A stretch of DNA of 64,000 bases from Actinomadura nitritigenes (lineage in GTDB: Bacteria; Actinomycetota; Actinomycetes; Streptosporangiales; Streptosporangiaceae), in NCBI RefSeq assembly GCF_017573545.1, contig NZ_JAGEOK010000014.1, forward strand, positions 212,956 through 276,955, in the 5' to 3' direction. The position numbers and the translations under genes are program-made. Numbering within the stretch: position 1 is the first letter of the stretch; the number at the start of each line of letters is the position of its first letter. Below are positions 48,784 to 56,609 of the stretch, in pieces. The notes under the pieces are model-generated. The model searched no databases and was not told the origin of the DNA. It worked only from the letters and a program-made list of their open reading frames with translations.

Positions 48784-49560
48784 ATGTCGCCGAATCCGCG
48801 CTCCATGGCGCAGCGTCTGGCCGGCCGGGCCAGGGACCGGGCCCGCCGCGGGCTGCACACGGCGGTGCACGCCGGCTGGCAGTGGGTCCAGCGGCACGGC
48901 GAGATCACCCCGCACACGCCGGGCCGGCGCCGCTTCGCCTACCTCGGCGAGGGCGCGTGCATCGGCTTCCCGGTGGGCGCGATCTACGGCGAGCCGTGGA
49001 TCTCGATCGGCGACCACACGCTCGTCGGCACGCACGTGACGATCTCGGCGGGCTTCGTGCCCGGGCTCGACCTCGGCCCGGACGTCATCGTGAAGATCGG
49101 GTCGAGCTGCTCGCTCGGCCGCGGCACCCACATCGTGGGGCACCAGTCGATCGAGATCGGGAACGACGTCTTCACGGGCCCGAACGTCTACATCACCGAC
49201 CAGAACCACACCTACGGCGACGTCGCGGTGCCGATCGGCCGGCAGTGGCCGGAGAACAACCCGGTGGTGATCGGCGACGGCTGCTGGATCGGCACCGGCG
49301 CGATCATCCTCCCGGGGACCCGGCTCGGCCGGAACGTCGCCGTCGCGGGCGGCGCGGTCGTCCGCGGCGAGTTCCCCGACCATGCGGTCATCGGCGGCGT
49401 TCCGGCCAAGGTGCTGCGCAGCTACGACGCGGAGAACGGCTGGCAGCCGCCGCTGCGCAACAGCCCGCTGATGTCGCTGGACGAGCTGGCCGCCCTCTCC
49501 GTGGACGGCCTGGAGGGCCTCCAGCTCCTGCAGGACAAGCTCCGCGAGGAAGCCGGCTGA
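48784..49560 (+). CDS. Left-handed beta-helix acyltransferase (hexapeptide repeat)
   Basis: About 258 residues. After a basic helical N-terminus the chain shows repeated hexapeptides ([LIV]G..) such as SIGDHTLVGTHVTI, KIGSSCSLGRGTHI, EIGNDVFTGPNVYI and VVIGDGCWIGTGAIILPG. Catalytic His in DQNHTYGD is typical of the maltose/galactoside O-acetyltransferase (LbH_XAT) group. A GTG 9 nt upstream is an alternative start. A TACGGT -10 element ends 7 nt before the ATG, suggesting a leaderless mRNA. It probably transfers an acetyl group to a sugar or antibiotic. Confidence 0.88.
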   Translation: MSPNPRSMAQRLAGRARDRARRGLHTAVHAGWQWVQRHGEITPHTPGRRRFAYLGEGACIGFPVGAIYGEPWISIGDHTLVGTHVTISAGFVPGLDLGPDVIVKIGSSCSLGRGTHIVGHQSIEIGNDVFTGPNVYITDQNHTYGDVAVPIGRQWPENNPVVIGDGCWIGTGAIILPGTRLGRNVAVAGGAVVRGEFPDHAVIGGVPAKVLRSYDAENGWQPPLRNSPLMSLDELAALSVDGLEGLQLLQDKLREEAG

Positions 49561-49677
49561 TCGGAGCCGGCGGCCCCGGGGAGCATGGTTGGTCTGTTCC
49601 GGCGCGGCGAATACGGCTCGGGAAATGAGTCCCTTTCAGCGCCGGATGCCCGACCGAAATTCATTACTCTGTCCGCT

Positions 49678-50277
49678 ATGTCTCTTAAGGTGCTAATCGC
49701 GCCGCTGCTTGTGGCCGCCGCCTCGCTGACCGCCTGCGGGCAGGGAACCCCTGCCACCCCGGACGCGGCGAAGAGCCCGGCCTCCGCCTCACCGACCGCG
49801 GGCGCCGGTGCGGGCGCGTCCCGCCGTCCCGGCGCGATCCGCTCGCTCCGCCCGGTCGCGAAGATCACTTCCGCGTGCGCGCTGCTGACCGCCGCCGAAC
49901 TGAAGACGCTGCTCGGCGGCGCCTCCAGCCGGACGGCGATCACGGCCACCCCGAAGATCTCCGACGGGGACCACGAGTGCATCTACGGCACCAAGACGGC
50001 CAAGCCCTTCGCGCTGATCGTCACCACCAGCAGCACCCGCACGTTCACCCCGCAGAAGTCCATCAACGCCATAGCCAACGCGGCCAACGTCAAGACGCGG
50101 AGGGTGCCCGGCATCGGATCCGCCGCGGTGTTCTACATCACCGACGGCGGCATCGGCCTGATCGCGGCCGGCAAGAAGTCCTACGGGCAGACCCGAACCG
50201 TGATCTTCAGCGCCCCCAAGGTCGTGCCCGGCCGCAAGTTCGCCGAAGTGGCCCGCCTGGTCATCAGCCGGATCTGA
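49678..50277 (+). CDS. Lipoprotein, DUF3558-like
   Basis: 199 residues from the ATG at 49678; a TACTCT -10 element lies 7 nt upstream, which suggests a leaderless start. The signal peptide (SLKVLIAPLLVAAA) ends in lipobox LTAC. The mature part has CALLTAAELKTLLGG and a second Cys in HECIYG, likely disulfide-bonded, matching the DUF3558 pattern of actinobacterial lipoproteins. Function unknown. A terminator follows. Confidence 0.75.
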   Translation: MSLKVLIAPLLVAAASLTACGQGTPATPDAAKSPASASPTAGAGAGASRRPGAIRSLRPVAKITSACALLTAAELKTLLGGASSRTAITATPKISDGDHECIYGTKTAKPFALIVTTSSTRTFTPQKSINAIANAANVKTRRVPGIGSAAVFYITDGGIGLIAAGKKSYGQTRTVIFSAPKVVPGRKFAEVARLVISRI

Positions 50278-50292
50278 GGCGCCATGCAGGCC

Positions 50293-50324
50293 GAAGCCCC
50301 GTCCGGTGTTCCGGACGGGGCTTC
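50293..50324. terminator. 14-bp stem terminator
   Basis: GAAGCCCCGTCCGG / CCGGACGGGGCTTC with loop TGTT, perfect, between the lipoprotein and the convergent RNA helicase gene. Confidence 0.88.
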
Positions 50325-50337
50325 CGCGCGTTTCGGA

Positions 50338-51918
50338 TCAGTTGTAGCGGGCGGCGCGGCGGTCTCCGCCGTCGCGGCGCTTGCCGCCCCCGCCGCTGTA
50401 GGAGCGGCGGCTGCCGTGCGAGCCGCCCCCGGACCGGGGACCGCCGCCGCGGCGCTCACCGCCCGCGTACGGACCGCGGTGCTCGCCGTAGCCGCCGCCT
50501 TCACGGCGCGGCTCGTACGAGCCCTCGCCGCGGCCCTCGGAGCGCTGCCCGCCGTCCTGCCGGTCGAACGAGCGCCCGCCACGACCGCCGCCGCCGAAGC
50601 CGCGGCCGCCCCGGCGCCCGCCCCGGCCGCCCTCGCGGCGCGGCCGCTCGGGGATGAGCGGCTCCTCGATCGGGACGCCGGACGGGACGCGCGCCCCGGT
50701 CAGCTTCATGAGCTCGGAGTCGCCGCTGGTCACCCGGACGCGCGGCGCGTTGATGCCGGCGCGGCGGGTCATCGCGGACGTGGACCGGACCTGGTGCGGC
50801 AGGACGAGCGTGACGACGGTGCCGCGCTCGCCGGCGCGGGCGGTGCGGCCCGCGCGGTGCATGTAGTCCTTGTGGTCGGCGGGCGGGTCGACGTGCATGA
50901 CGAGCGACACGTCGTCGACGTGGATGCCGCGGGCGGCGACGTCCGTGGCGACCAGCACGCTGATCGAGCCCTCGCGGAACTCGGCGAGCGTGCGGGTGCG
51001 CAGGCCCTGGCTCTTGCCGCCGTGCAGGCCCGCCGCGCGGACGCCCACCTGCGTGAGCTGCTTGGCGAGCCGGTCGACGCCGTGCTTGGTGCGGGCGAAC
51101 AGGATCGTCCGGCCCTCGCGGTTGGCGATCTCGGCGGTGATCGCGCCCTTCTCCTTGGGCGCCACCAGCAGCAGGTGGTGCTCCATCGTGTCGACGGACT
51201 CGTCCACCGGGCCGATCGCGTGCGTCACCGGGTCGTTCAGGTACCGCTTGACGAGGACGTCCACGTCCTTGTCGAGGGTCGCGGAGAACAGCAGCCGCTG
51301 CCCGCCGGGCTTGGCGCCGTCCAGGATGTCGGTGACGTCGGGCAGGAAGCCCATGTCGGCCATGTGGTCGGCCTCGTCCAGCACCGCGATCTCGATGTCG
51401 GACAGGTCGCAGGCGCCCTGCCGCATCAGGTCCTTGAGGCGGCCGGGCGTGGCGACGAGGACCTCGACGCCGCGGCGCAGCGCGTCGATCTGCTTGAACA
51501 TCGACGTCTGGCCGATGACGGTCTTGAACTTCAGCCCGAGGCCGCGGCCGAGCGGCTCCAGGTTGGTCTGCACCTGCTGGGCCAGCTCGCGGGTCGGGAC
51601 GAGGATGAGCGCGAGCGGGCGCTTCGGCGCGGCGCGGCGGCCCGCCAGGCGGGCGAGCAGCGGCAGGCCGAAGGCGAGGGTCTTGCCGGAGCCCGTCTTA
51701 CCGCGGCCGAGGACGTCGCGTCCCGCCATGACGTCGGGAATCGCGGCGGCCTGGATCGGGAACGGGGCCTCGATGCCCTGGCGGGCCAGGGCGGACACCA
51801 GCGCGGCCGGGAGGCCGAGCTCGGCGAAGGTGGGAACCCGCTCGACGTCCGCGGTCGCGCCCTCGGGCGCGGCCGGCATGTCGGCGGACGGGTTCTGTGC
51901 AGCAGCAGCTGTGGTCAC
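50338..51918 (-). CDS. DEAD-box ATP-dependent RNA helicase
   Basis: 526 residues, GTG start. Helicase motifs in order: Q motif (FAELGLPAALVSALARQGIEAPFPIQ), motif I GKTGSGKT, Ia PTRELAQQV, II VLDEADHMADMGF, III FSATLD, V ATDVAARGIHV and VI HRAGRTARAG. The C-terminal 110 residues are Gly/Arg-rich RGG repeats that bind RNA. This matches RhlE/CshA-type cold-shock and ribosome-assembly helicases. On the opposite strand a long GC-driven open frame is only a shadow. Confidence 0.94.
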   Translation of the reverse strand: MTTAAAAQNPSADMPAAPEGATADVERVPTFAELGLPAALVSALARQGIEAPFPIQAAAIPDVMAGRDVLGRGKTGSGKTLAFGLPLLARLAGRRAAPKRPLALILVPTRELAQQVQTNLEPLGRGLGLKFKTVIGQTSMFKQIDALRRGVEVLVATPGRLKDLMRQGACDLSDIEIAVLDEADHMADMGFLPDVTDILDGAKPGGQRLLFSATLDKDVDVLVKRYLNDPVTHAIGPVDESVDTMEHHLLLVAPKEKGAITAEIANREGRTILFARTKHGVDRLAKQLTQVGVRAAGLHGGKSQGLRTRTLAEFREGSISVLVATDVAARGIHVDDVSLVMHVDPPADHKDYMHRAGRTARAGERGTVVTLVLPHQVRSTSAMTRRAGINAPRVRVTSGDSELMKLTGARVPSGVPIEEPLIPERPRREGGRGGRRGGRGFGGGGRGGRSFDRQDGGQRSEGRGEGSYEPRREGGGYGEHRGPYAGGERRGGGPRSGGGSHGSRRSYSGGGGKRRDGGDRRAARYN

Positions 51919-52102
51919 GCATTACCTTCCGAGAGGGGGGCACGTCTCGGGAGGCACCACGGTGTGATCGCCGGAACGCGATCGGTGGGCTACAAGGACG
52001 AGCCTGGCGCCATCGGGGCGCCGAAGAATGATTTGTAGAGTCTAACGTCGGCCGGGTGCCTCCTTATGCCCCGTCCCGGGCGGAACATTCGCCCCGCCGG
52101 TC

Positions 52103-52564
52103 TCAGCATGCGCAGGAGATGCCCGTGACGGGCGCCGTGAGGGCGTCGGGAGACCGGCGGGTGACGGCGCCGGAGGCGGTCGCGACGGGGTATCCCTCGC
52201 GCGCCCAGTACTCGAACCCGCCGATCATCTCCTTGACCGGGCGGCCGAGCCTCGCGAACTCCAGGGCGGCCTTCTGCGCGCCGTTGCAGCCCGGTCCCCA
52301 GCAGTAGACGACCACGGTCGCGCCCTCAGGGACCAACGCCGCGGCGCGCGCGGCGATTTCCGCGGTCGGCAGGTGGACGGCGCCGTCCACGTGCCCCTGG
52401 GCCCAGCTCTCGGTGCTGCGGGTGTCGACGACGACGATCCCGGGCGTCCCGGCGGCGAGGTCGGCGGCCACGTCGGAGGCGTCGGTCTCGAAGGCGAGGC
52501 GGGCGGCGAAGTGCCGGCGCGCCTCGTCGGGGCGGGCGGCGGGCACGGCGTTGACGGCGCTCAT
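52103..52564 (-). CDS. Rhodanese-like sulfurtransferase
   Basis: 153 residues. ATG at 52564 is fixed by AAGGAG 6 nt upstream. A single rhodanese domain: IVVVDTRSTESWAQGHVDGAVHLP, then the active-site loop VVYCWGPGCNGAQKAAL with the catalytic Cys, and MIGGFEYWAREGYPV at the end. It moves sulfane sulfur to acceptors such as cyanide or thiols, or serves as a sulfur carrier. It is divergent from a GlxA-type regulator that may control it. Confidence 0.9.
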   Translation of the reverse strand: MSAVNAVPAARPDEARRHFAARLAFETDASDVAADLAAGTPGIVVVDTRSTESWAQGHVDGAVHLPTAEIAARAAALVPEGATVVVYCWGPGCNGAQKAALEFARLGRPVKEMIGGFEYWAREGYPVATASGAVTRRSPDALTAPVTGISCAC

Positions 52565-52679
52565 CGGCGGCTCCTTCTGCTCGTTCGTTCTGGTCGTCCT
52601 GCTCTGGTGCCTCGATCCTCGCGCCCGGGGCCCGGTGTCCGGGAGTGGCATGAATGCCGGGTACCGATAACATCGCGCC

Positions 52680-53663
52680 ATGCACCTCGCCGCTCCGGCC
52701 CGCCGGCACACCGTCTCGGTGCTGGCGTTCGACGGCATGGCGCCGTTCGAGCTCGGCTCCGTCGTCGAGGTCTTCGGCCTGCCCCGTCCCGAACTCGACG
52801 TCCCCTGGTACGACCTGCGGGTCTGCTCTCTGGAGCGCGGCCCGATGCGCGCCGTCGGCGGGTTCACGATGGCCGCCGAGCACGGCCTGGACGCGTTCGC
52901 GTCCGCCGACACGGTGATGGTCGTCGCCGTCCCGGACGTCCGCGGCGACCCCGCGCCCGAGGTCGTCGCGGCGCTGCGGGCGGCGCACGCGCGCGGCGCC
53001 CGCGTCGTGTCGATCTGCTCCGGCGCGTTCGCGCTGGCCGCCGCCGGCCTTCTGGACGGGCGCGAGGCCACGACGCACTGGCGGTACGCGGACCTGCTGC
53101 GGCGCCGCTACCCGGACGTCCGCGTGACCCCGGACGTGCTGTACGTGGACGGCGACGACGTCCTCACCGGCGCGGGCAGCGCCGCGGGGCTCGACATGTG
53201 CCTGCACCTGGTCCGCAAGGACCACGGCGCCCGCGTCGCCAACGCGGTCGCGCGCCGCCTGGTCGTCCCGCCGCACCGGGAGGGCGGGCAGGCGCAGTTC
53301 GTCGAGGCCGCCGTCACGCCGCCCGCCGAGGACGATCCGGTCGCGCGGAGCATGCGGTGGGCGCTCGACCACCTCGCCGAGCCGATCACCGTCGCGCGGA
53401 TGGCGCGGGAGGCGCACCTCGCGCCCCGCACCTTCATCCGGCACTTCAACCGGCAGACCGGGACGAGCCCGCTGCGCTGGGTCGTCACGCAGCGGATCAT
53501 GGCCGCGCTGCCGCTGCTGGAGGACGGCACGGTGCCGATCGAGGAGATCGGCGCGGCGGTCGGCTTCGAGAGCCCGGTGACCTTCCGGCACCATTTCGGG
53601 CGCGCCATGCGCACCTCGCCGTCCGCCTACCGCCGCACCTTCCGCGCCACCGCCCCGTCCTGA
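52680..53663 (+). CDS. GlxA-type AraC regulator with DJ-1/PfpI domain
   Basis: 327 residues. The N-terminal DJ-1/PfpI-like domain (residues 1-190) contains the nucleophile-elbow Cys in VSICSGAFALAAAGLL. The C-terminal AraC DNA-binding domain has two helix-turn-helix units (VARMAREAHLAPRTFIRHFN and IEEIGAAVGFESPVTFRHHF). No Shine-Dalgarno precedes the ATG, and a TAACAT element 6 nt upstream fits a leaderless start. It lies 115 bp from the divergent rhodanese gene. The DJ-1 domain usually senses a small ligand rather than catalysing. Confidence 0.9.
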   Translation: MHLAAPARRHTVSVLAFDGMAPFELGSVVEVFGLPRPELDVPWYDLRVCSLERGPMRAVGGFTMAAEHGLDAFASADTVMVVAVPDVRGDPAPEVVAALRAAHARGARVVSICSGAFALAAAGLLDGREATTHWRYADLLRRRYPDVRVTPDVLYVDGDDVLTGAGSAAGLDMCLHLVRKDHGARVANAVARRLVVPPHREGGQAQFVEAAVTPPAEDDPVARSMRWALDHLAEPITVARMAREAHLAPRTFIRHFNRQTGTSPLRWVVTQRIMAALPLLEDGTVPIEEIGAAVGFESPVTFRHHFGRAMRTSPSAYRRTFRATAPS

Positions 53664-53762
53664 GGGGGCGCGGCGGGGCCTAAGCGCGGCGGCGTATGAG
53701 GATCGCCGCCTTCCGGTTCGCCGCGGGCGACGCCGGGTGGCGGCTCGTCGCCGCCGCCGGAG

Positions 53763-54026
53763 CTAGCGGCGGACGACCGGCGCCTGCCGGTCGATCTCGC
53801 GCCCGAGCACGAGGACCATCTCGTCGAACGCGTCGGCGCCGTACCGGGCGTGGACGGCGGGGTAGACGTTCTTGCGGGCCGCCTCCTTGAGCATCCAGCT
53901 CAGCTCCGCGTACGGCACCGGCCGTCCCGCGGCCAGCGCGTCGTGCGCCTGCCGGCTGACCCGGAGCAGCTCCGGGTGCGGGGCGGACTCGGAAAGGATC
54001 ATGCGCGTGGCGTCCCTCAGCTCCAT
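53763..54026 (-). CDS. Small hypothetical protein
   Basis: 87 residues, all-helical by pattern, no signal or membrane segment: MILSESAPHPELLRVSRQAHDALAAG, ELSWMLKEAARKNVYPAVHARYG. I do not recognise the family. It lies between the GlxA regulator and the cyd operator region, on the minus strand. The regular codon pattern and absence of a better opposing frame support it being real. Confidence 0.55.
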   Translation of the reverse strand: MELRDATRMILSESAPHPELLRVSRQAHDALAAGRPVPYAELSWMLKEAARKNVYPAVHARYGADAFDEMVLVLGREIDRQAPVVRR

Positions 54027-54083
54027 GCGCGCGAGTCTAGGCGCGCGCGTGCGCGGCGCGTGTGAGGGATGTTACGACGACTC

Positions 54084-54139
54084 GTAGTACTACAGGCCGT
54101 AGTATTCCTTACAGGTCGTAGTACTACAGCTCGTAGTAG
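54084..54139. promoter_or_regulatory. Operator array upstream of cydABDC
   Basis: GTAGTACTAC is present as a perfect 10-bp palindrome at 54084-54093 and 54118-54127, 34 bp apart. A degenerate copy (GTAGTATTCCTTAC) lies between and a half site (TCGTAGTAG) after. TACTAC/GTAGTA is the half site of BlaI/MecI-type winged-helix repressors. Such an array 24 nt before cydA implies strong control by that kind of protein. A Rex site (TTGTGA...TCACAA) is not visible. Confidence 0.6.
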
Positions 54140-54162
54140 ATGAGCCGGAGAGGCGTCCGCCC

Positions 54163-55578
54163 ATGGACTCGGTCGACATCGCACGGTGGCAGTTCGGGAT
54201 CACCACCGTCTACCACTTCCTGTTCGTCCCGCTCACCATCGGACTGTCCGCGCTGGTCGCGGGCCTGGAGACGGCGTGGCTGCGGACCGGCAGGACGCAC
54301 TACCTGCGGGCCACGAAGTTCTGGGGGAAGCTCTTCCTGATCAACTTCGCGATGGGGATCGTCACCGGCATCGTGCAGGAGTTCCAGTTCGGGATGAACT
54401 GGAGCGACTACTCCCGCTTCGTCGGCGACATCTTCGGCGCCCCGCTCGCCATCGAGGGCCTCCTCGCCTTCTTCGTCGAGTCCACCTTCCTCGGCCTGTG
54501 GATCTTCGGCTGGGACCGGCTCGACCGCCGGCTCCACAACGCCTGCATCTGGCTCGTCCACATCGGCACCCTGCTGTCGGCGTACTTCATCCTCGCCGCC
54601 AACTCGTGGATGCAGCACCCCGTCGGCTACCGGATCGACCACCAGACCGGGCGGGCCGTCCTCACCGACTTCTGGGCCGTCCTCACCAACTCCACGCAGC
54701 TCGTCTCGTTCCCGCACACGATCACGGCCGCGTTCGTCACCGGCGGCCTGTTCATGGCGGGCGTCAGCGCCTGGCACCTCGCCCGCCGCAAGAACATCGA
54801 GGTCTTCCGCCCGTCGCTGAAGGTCGCCCTCGCCGTCACCGCCGTCGCCTCGATCGGCGTCGCGATCACCGGGGACCTCCAGGGCAAGGTCATGACCGAG
54901 CAGCAGCCGATGAAGATGGCCGCCGCCGAGGCCCTCTACAAGACCGAGCAGCCCGCCTCCTTCTCCATCTTCACCGTCGGCACGCCGGACGGCCACAAGG
55001 AGGTCTTCGGGATCAAGGTGCCGCGCGTCCTGTCGTTCCTCGCCACCGGCAGCTTCGACGGCGAGGTCAAGGGCATCGACGACGTCCAGGCCGCCGAGGA
55101 GGCCCGCTTCGGTCCCGGCGACTACCGGCCCGCCGTGCCCGTCGCCTACTGGAACTTCCGCGTCATGGCCGGCGTCGGGATCCTCACCGCGCTCGTCTCG
55201 GTCGCCGGGCTGTGGCTGCTGCGGCGCGGGCGGCTGCCGTCCAACCGCTGGGTGTACCGCGCGGGCGTCCTGTCGCTGACGCTCCCGTTCATCGGCAACT
55301 CCGCCGGATGGATCTTCACCGAGACCGGACGGCAGCCCTGGTCGGTGTTCGGCGTGCTCAAGACCTCCGCGAGCGTCTCGCCCGGGGTGTCCCCGACGTC
55401 GATGCTCATCTCCGTCGTCTCGCTGACCGCGCTGTACGGCGTCCTCCTGATCATCGAGGTCGGGCTGATGCTCAAGTACGCCAAGGCCGGGCCGCCCACG
55501 GAGGACGAGGTGCTGCCCCCGCCGCCGTCAGGCGACGACTCCGACGACGCCGAGCGCTCGCTCGCGTTCGCCTACTGA
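54163..55578 (+). CDS. cydA: Cytochrome bd oxidase subunit I
   Basis: 471 residues, about nine membrane helices. His ligand region WQFGITTVYHFLFVPLTIG at the N-terminus, the conserved GWIFTETGRQPWSVFG near residue 385, and a short Q-loop, as usual in actinobacteria. It binds hemes b558, b595 and d and reduces oxygen with menaquinol. First gene of cydABDC, preceded by the palindrome array. It provides high-affinity respiration under low oxygen or inhibition of the bc1-aa3 branch. Confidence 0.95.
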   Translation: MDSVDIARWQFGITTVYHFLFVPLTIGLSALVAGLETAWLRTGRTHYLRATKFWGKLFLINFAMGIVTGIVQEFQFGMNWSDYSRFVGDIFGAPLAIEGLLAFFVESTFLGLWIFGWDRLDRRLHNACIWLVHIGTLLSAYFILAANSWMQHPVGYRIDHQTGRAVLTDFWAVLTNSTQLVSFPHTITAAFVTGGLFMAGVSAWHLARRKNIEVFRPSLKVALAVTAVASIGVAITGDLQGKVMTEQQPMKMAAAEALYKTEQPASFSIFTVGTPDGHKEVFGIKVPRVLSFLATGSFDGEVKGIDDVQAAEEARFGPGDYRPAVPVAYWNFRVMAGVGILTALVSVAGLWLLRRGRLPSNRWVYRAGVLSLTLPFIGNSAGWIFTETGRQPWSVFGVLKTSASVSPGVSPTSMLISVVSLTALYGVLLIIEVGLMLKYAKAGPPTEDEVLPPPPSGDDSDDAERSLAFAY

Positions 55579-55589
55579 GGGAGCCGGCC

Positions 55590-56609
55590 ATGGAACTCAC
55601 CACCGTCTGGTTCGTCATCATCGCCTTCCTGTGGACGAGCTACTTCTTCCTCGAAGGCTTCGACTTCGGCGTCGGGATACTGCTGCCCGTCCTCGGCCGC
55701 GACGACGTCGAGCGCCGCGTCGTCATCAACACCATCGGGCCCGTCTGGGACGGCAACGAGGTGTGGTTCATCGTCGCCGGCGCCGCCACGTTCGCCGCGT
55801 TCCCCGAGTGGTACGCCACCCTGTTCAGCGGCTTCTACCTGCCGCTGCTCGCCATCCTGCTCTCGCTGATCGTCCGCGGCGTCGCGTTCGAGTACCGCGG
55901 CAAGCGGGACGACGCGCGCTGGCGGGCCCGCTGGGACCGGGCGATCTTCTGGGGGAGCCTGCTGCCCGCGTTCCTGTGGGGCGTCGCGTTCTCCAACATC
56001 GTCCGCGGCGTGCCGCTGGACGCCTCGCACGAGTTCACTGGGACGCTGCTCGACCTGCTCAACCCGTACGCGCTGCTCGGCGGCCTCACCACGACGGTCC
56101 TGTTCGTCCTGCACGGGGCGGTGTTCCTCGCGCTGAAGACGTCCGGCGAGATCCGGTTCCGGGCGCGCCGCGTCGCGGAGATCGCGGTCGTCGCCGCGAT
56201 CGCCGCCGGCGGGACCTTCCTGCTGATCACCCAGCTCCAGCACGGCAAGCCGGTGACCTGGCTGACCGCCGGGGGCGCCGCCGCCGGGCTGCTGCTCGCC
56301 GCCGTCGCGAACCGGCGCGGGCGCGAGGGCTGGGCGTTCATCGGCACCGGCGCCGCCATCGTGCTCGCCGTCGCCACCCTGTTCACCGCGCTGTTCCCGG
56401 ACGTGATGCCGTCCACGCTCGCGTCCGGCACCCTGACCACGGACAACGCCGCGTCCAGCGACTACACGCTGAAGATCATGACGTGGGTCGCCGCCGCGTT
56501 CACCCCGATCGTGCTGATCTACCAGGGCTGGACGTACTGGGTGTTCCGCAGGCGGATCGGCACCGCCCACATCCCGGCCGCGCCGAAGAAGCCGGAGCCG
56601 GTGCGGTGA
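55590..56609 (+). CDS. cydB: Cytochrome bd oxidase subunit II
   Basis: 339 residues, ATG after GAGGGAG. Eight or nine helices; family motif FLEGFDFGVGILLPVLG and WDGNEVWFIVAGAATFAAFP are conserved, as is the late ALLGGLTTTVLFVLHGA. It forms the heterodimer with CydA. Its stop overlaps the GTG of cydD. Confidence 0.95.
   Translation: MELTTVWFVIIAFLWTSYFFLEGFDFGVGILLPVLGRDDVERRVVINTIGPVWDGNEVWFIVAGAATFAAFPEWYATLFSGFYLPLLAILLSLIVRGVAFEYRGKRDDARWRARWDRAIFWGSLLPAFLWGVAFSNIVRGVPLDASHEFTGTLLDLLNPYALLGGLTTTVLFVLHGAVFLALKTSGEIRFRARRVAEIAVVAAIAAGGTFLLITQLQHGKPVTWLTAGGAAAGLLLAAVANRRGREGWAFIGTGAAIVLAVATLFTALFPDVMPSTLASGTLTTDNAASSDYTLKIMTWVAAAFTPIVLIYQGWTYWVFRRRIGTAHIPAAPKKPEPVR

Noticed and set aside
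50284..52038. A 584-codon open frame opposite the DEAD-box helicase
   Set aside because: It is the GC-driven shadow of the helicase: low-complexity Ala/Arg/Val/Asp composition, no domain, no ribosome site, and the helicase motifs on the other strand are complete.
53696..53890. A short frame starting MRIAAFRFAAGDAGW
   Set aside because: The first 20 residues look protein-like, but the rest is Arg-rich and overlaps the 87-residue gene on the other strand. No stable gene can be supported.
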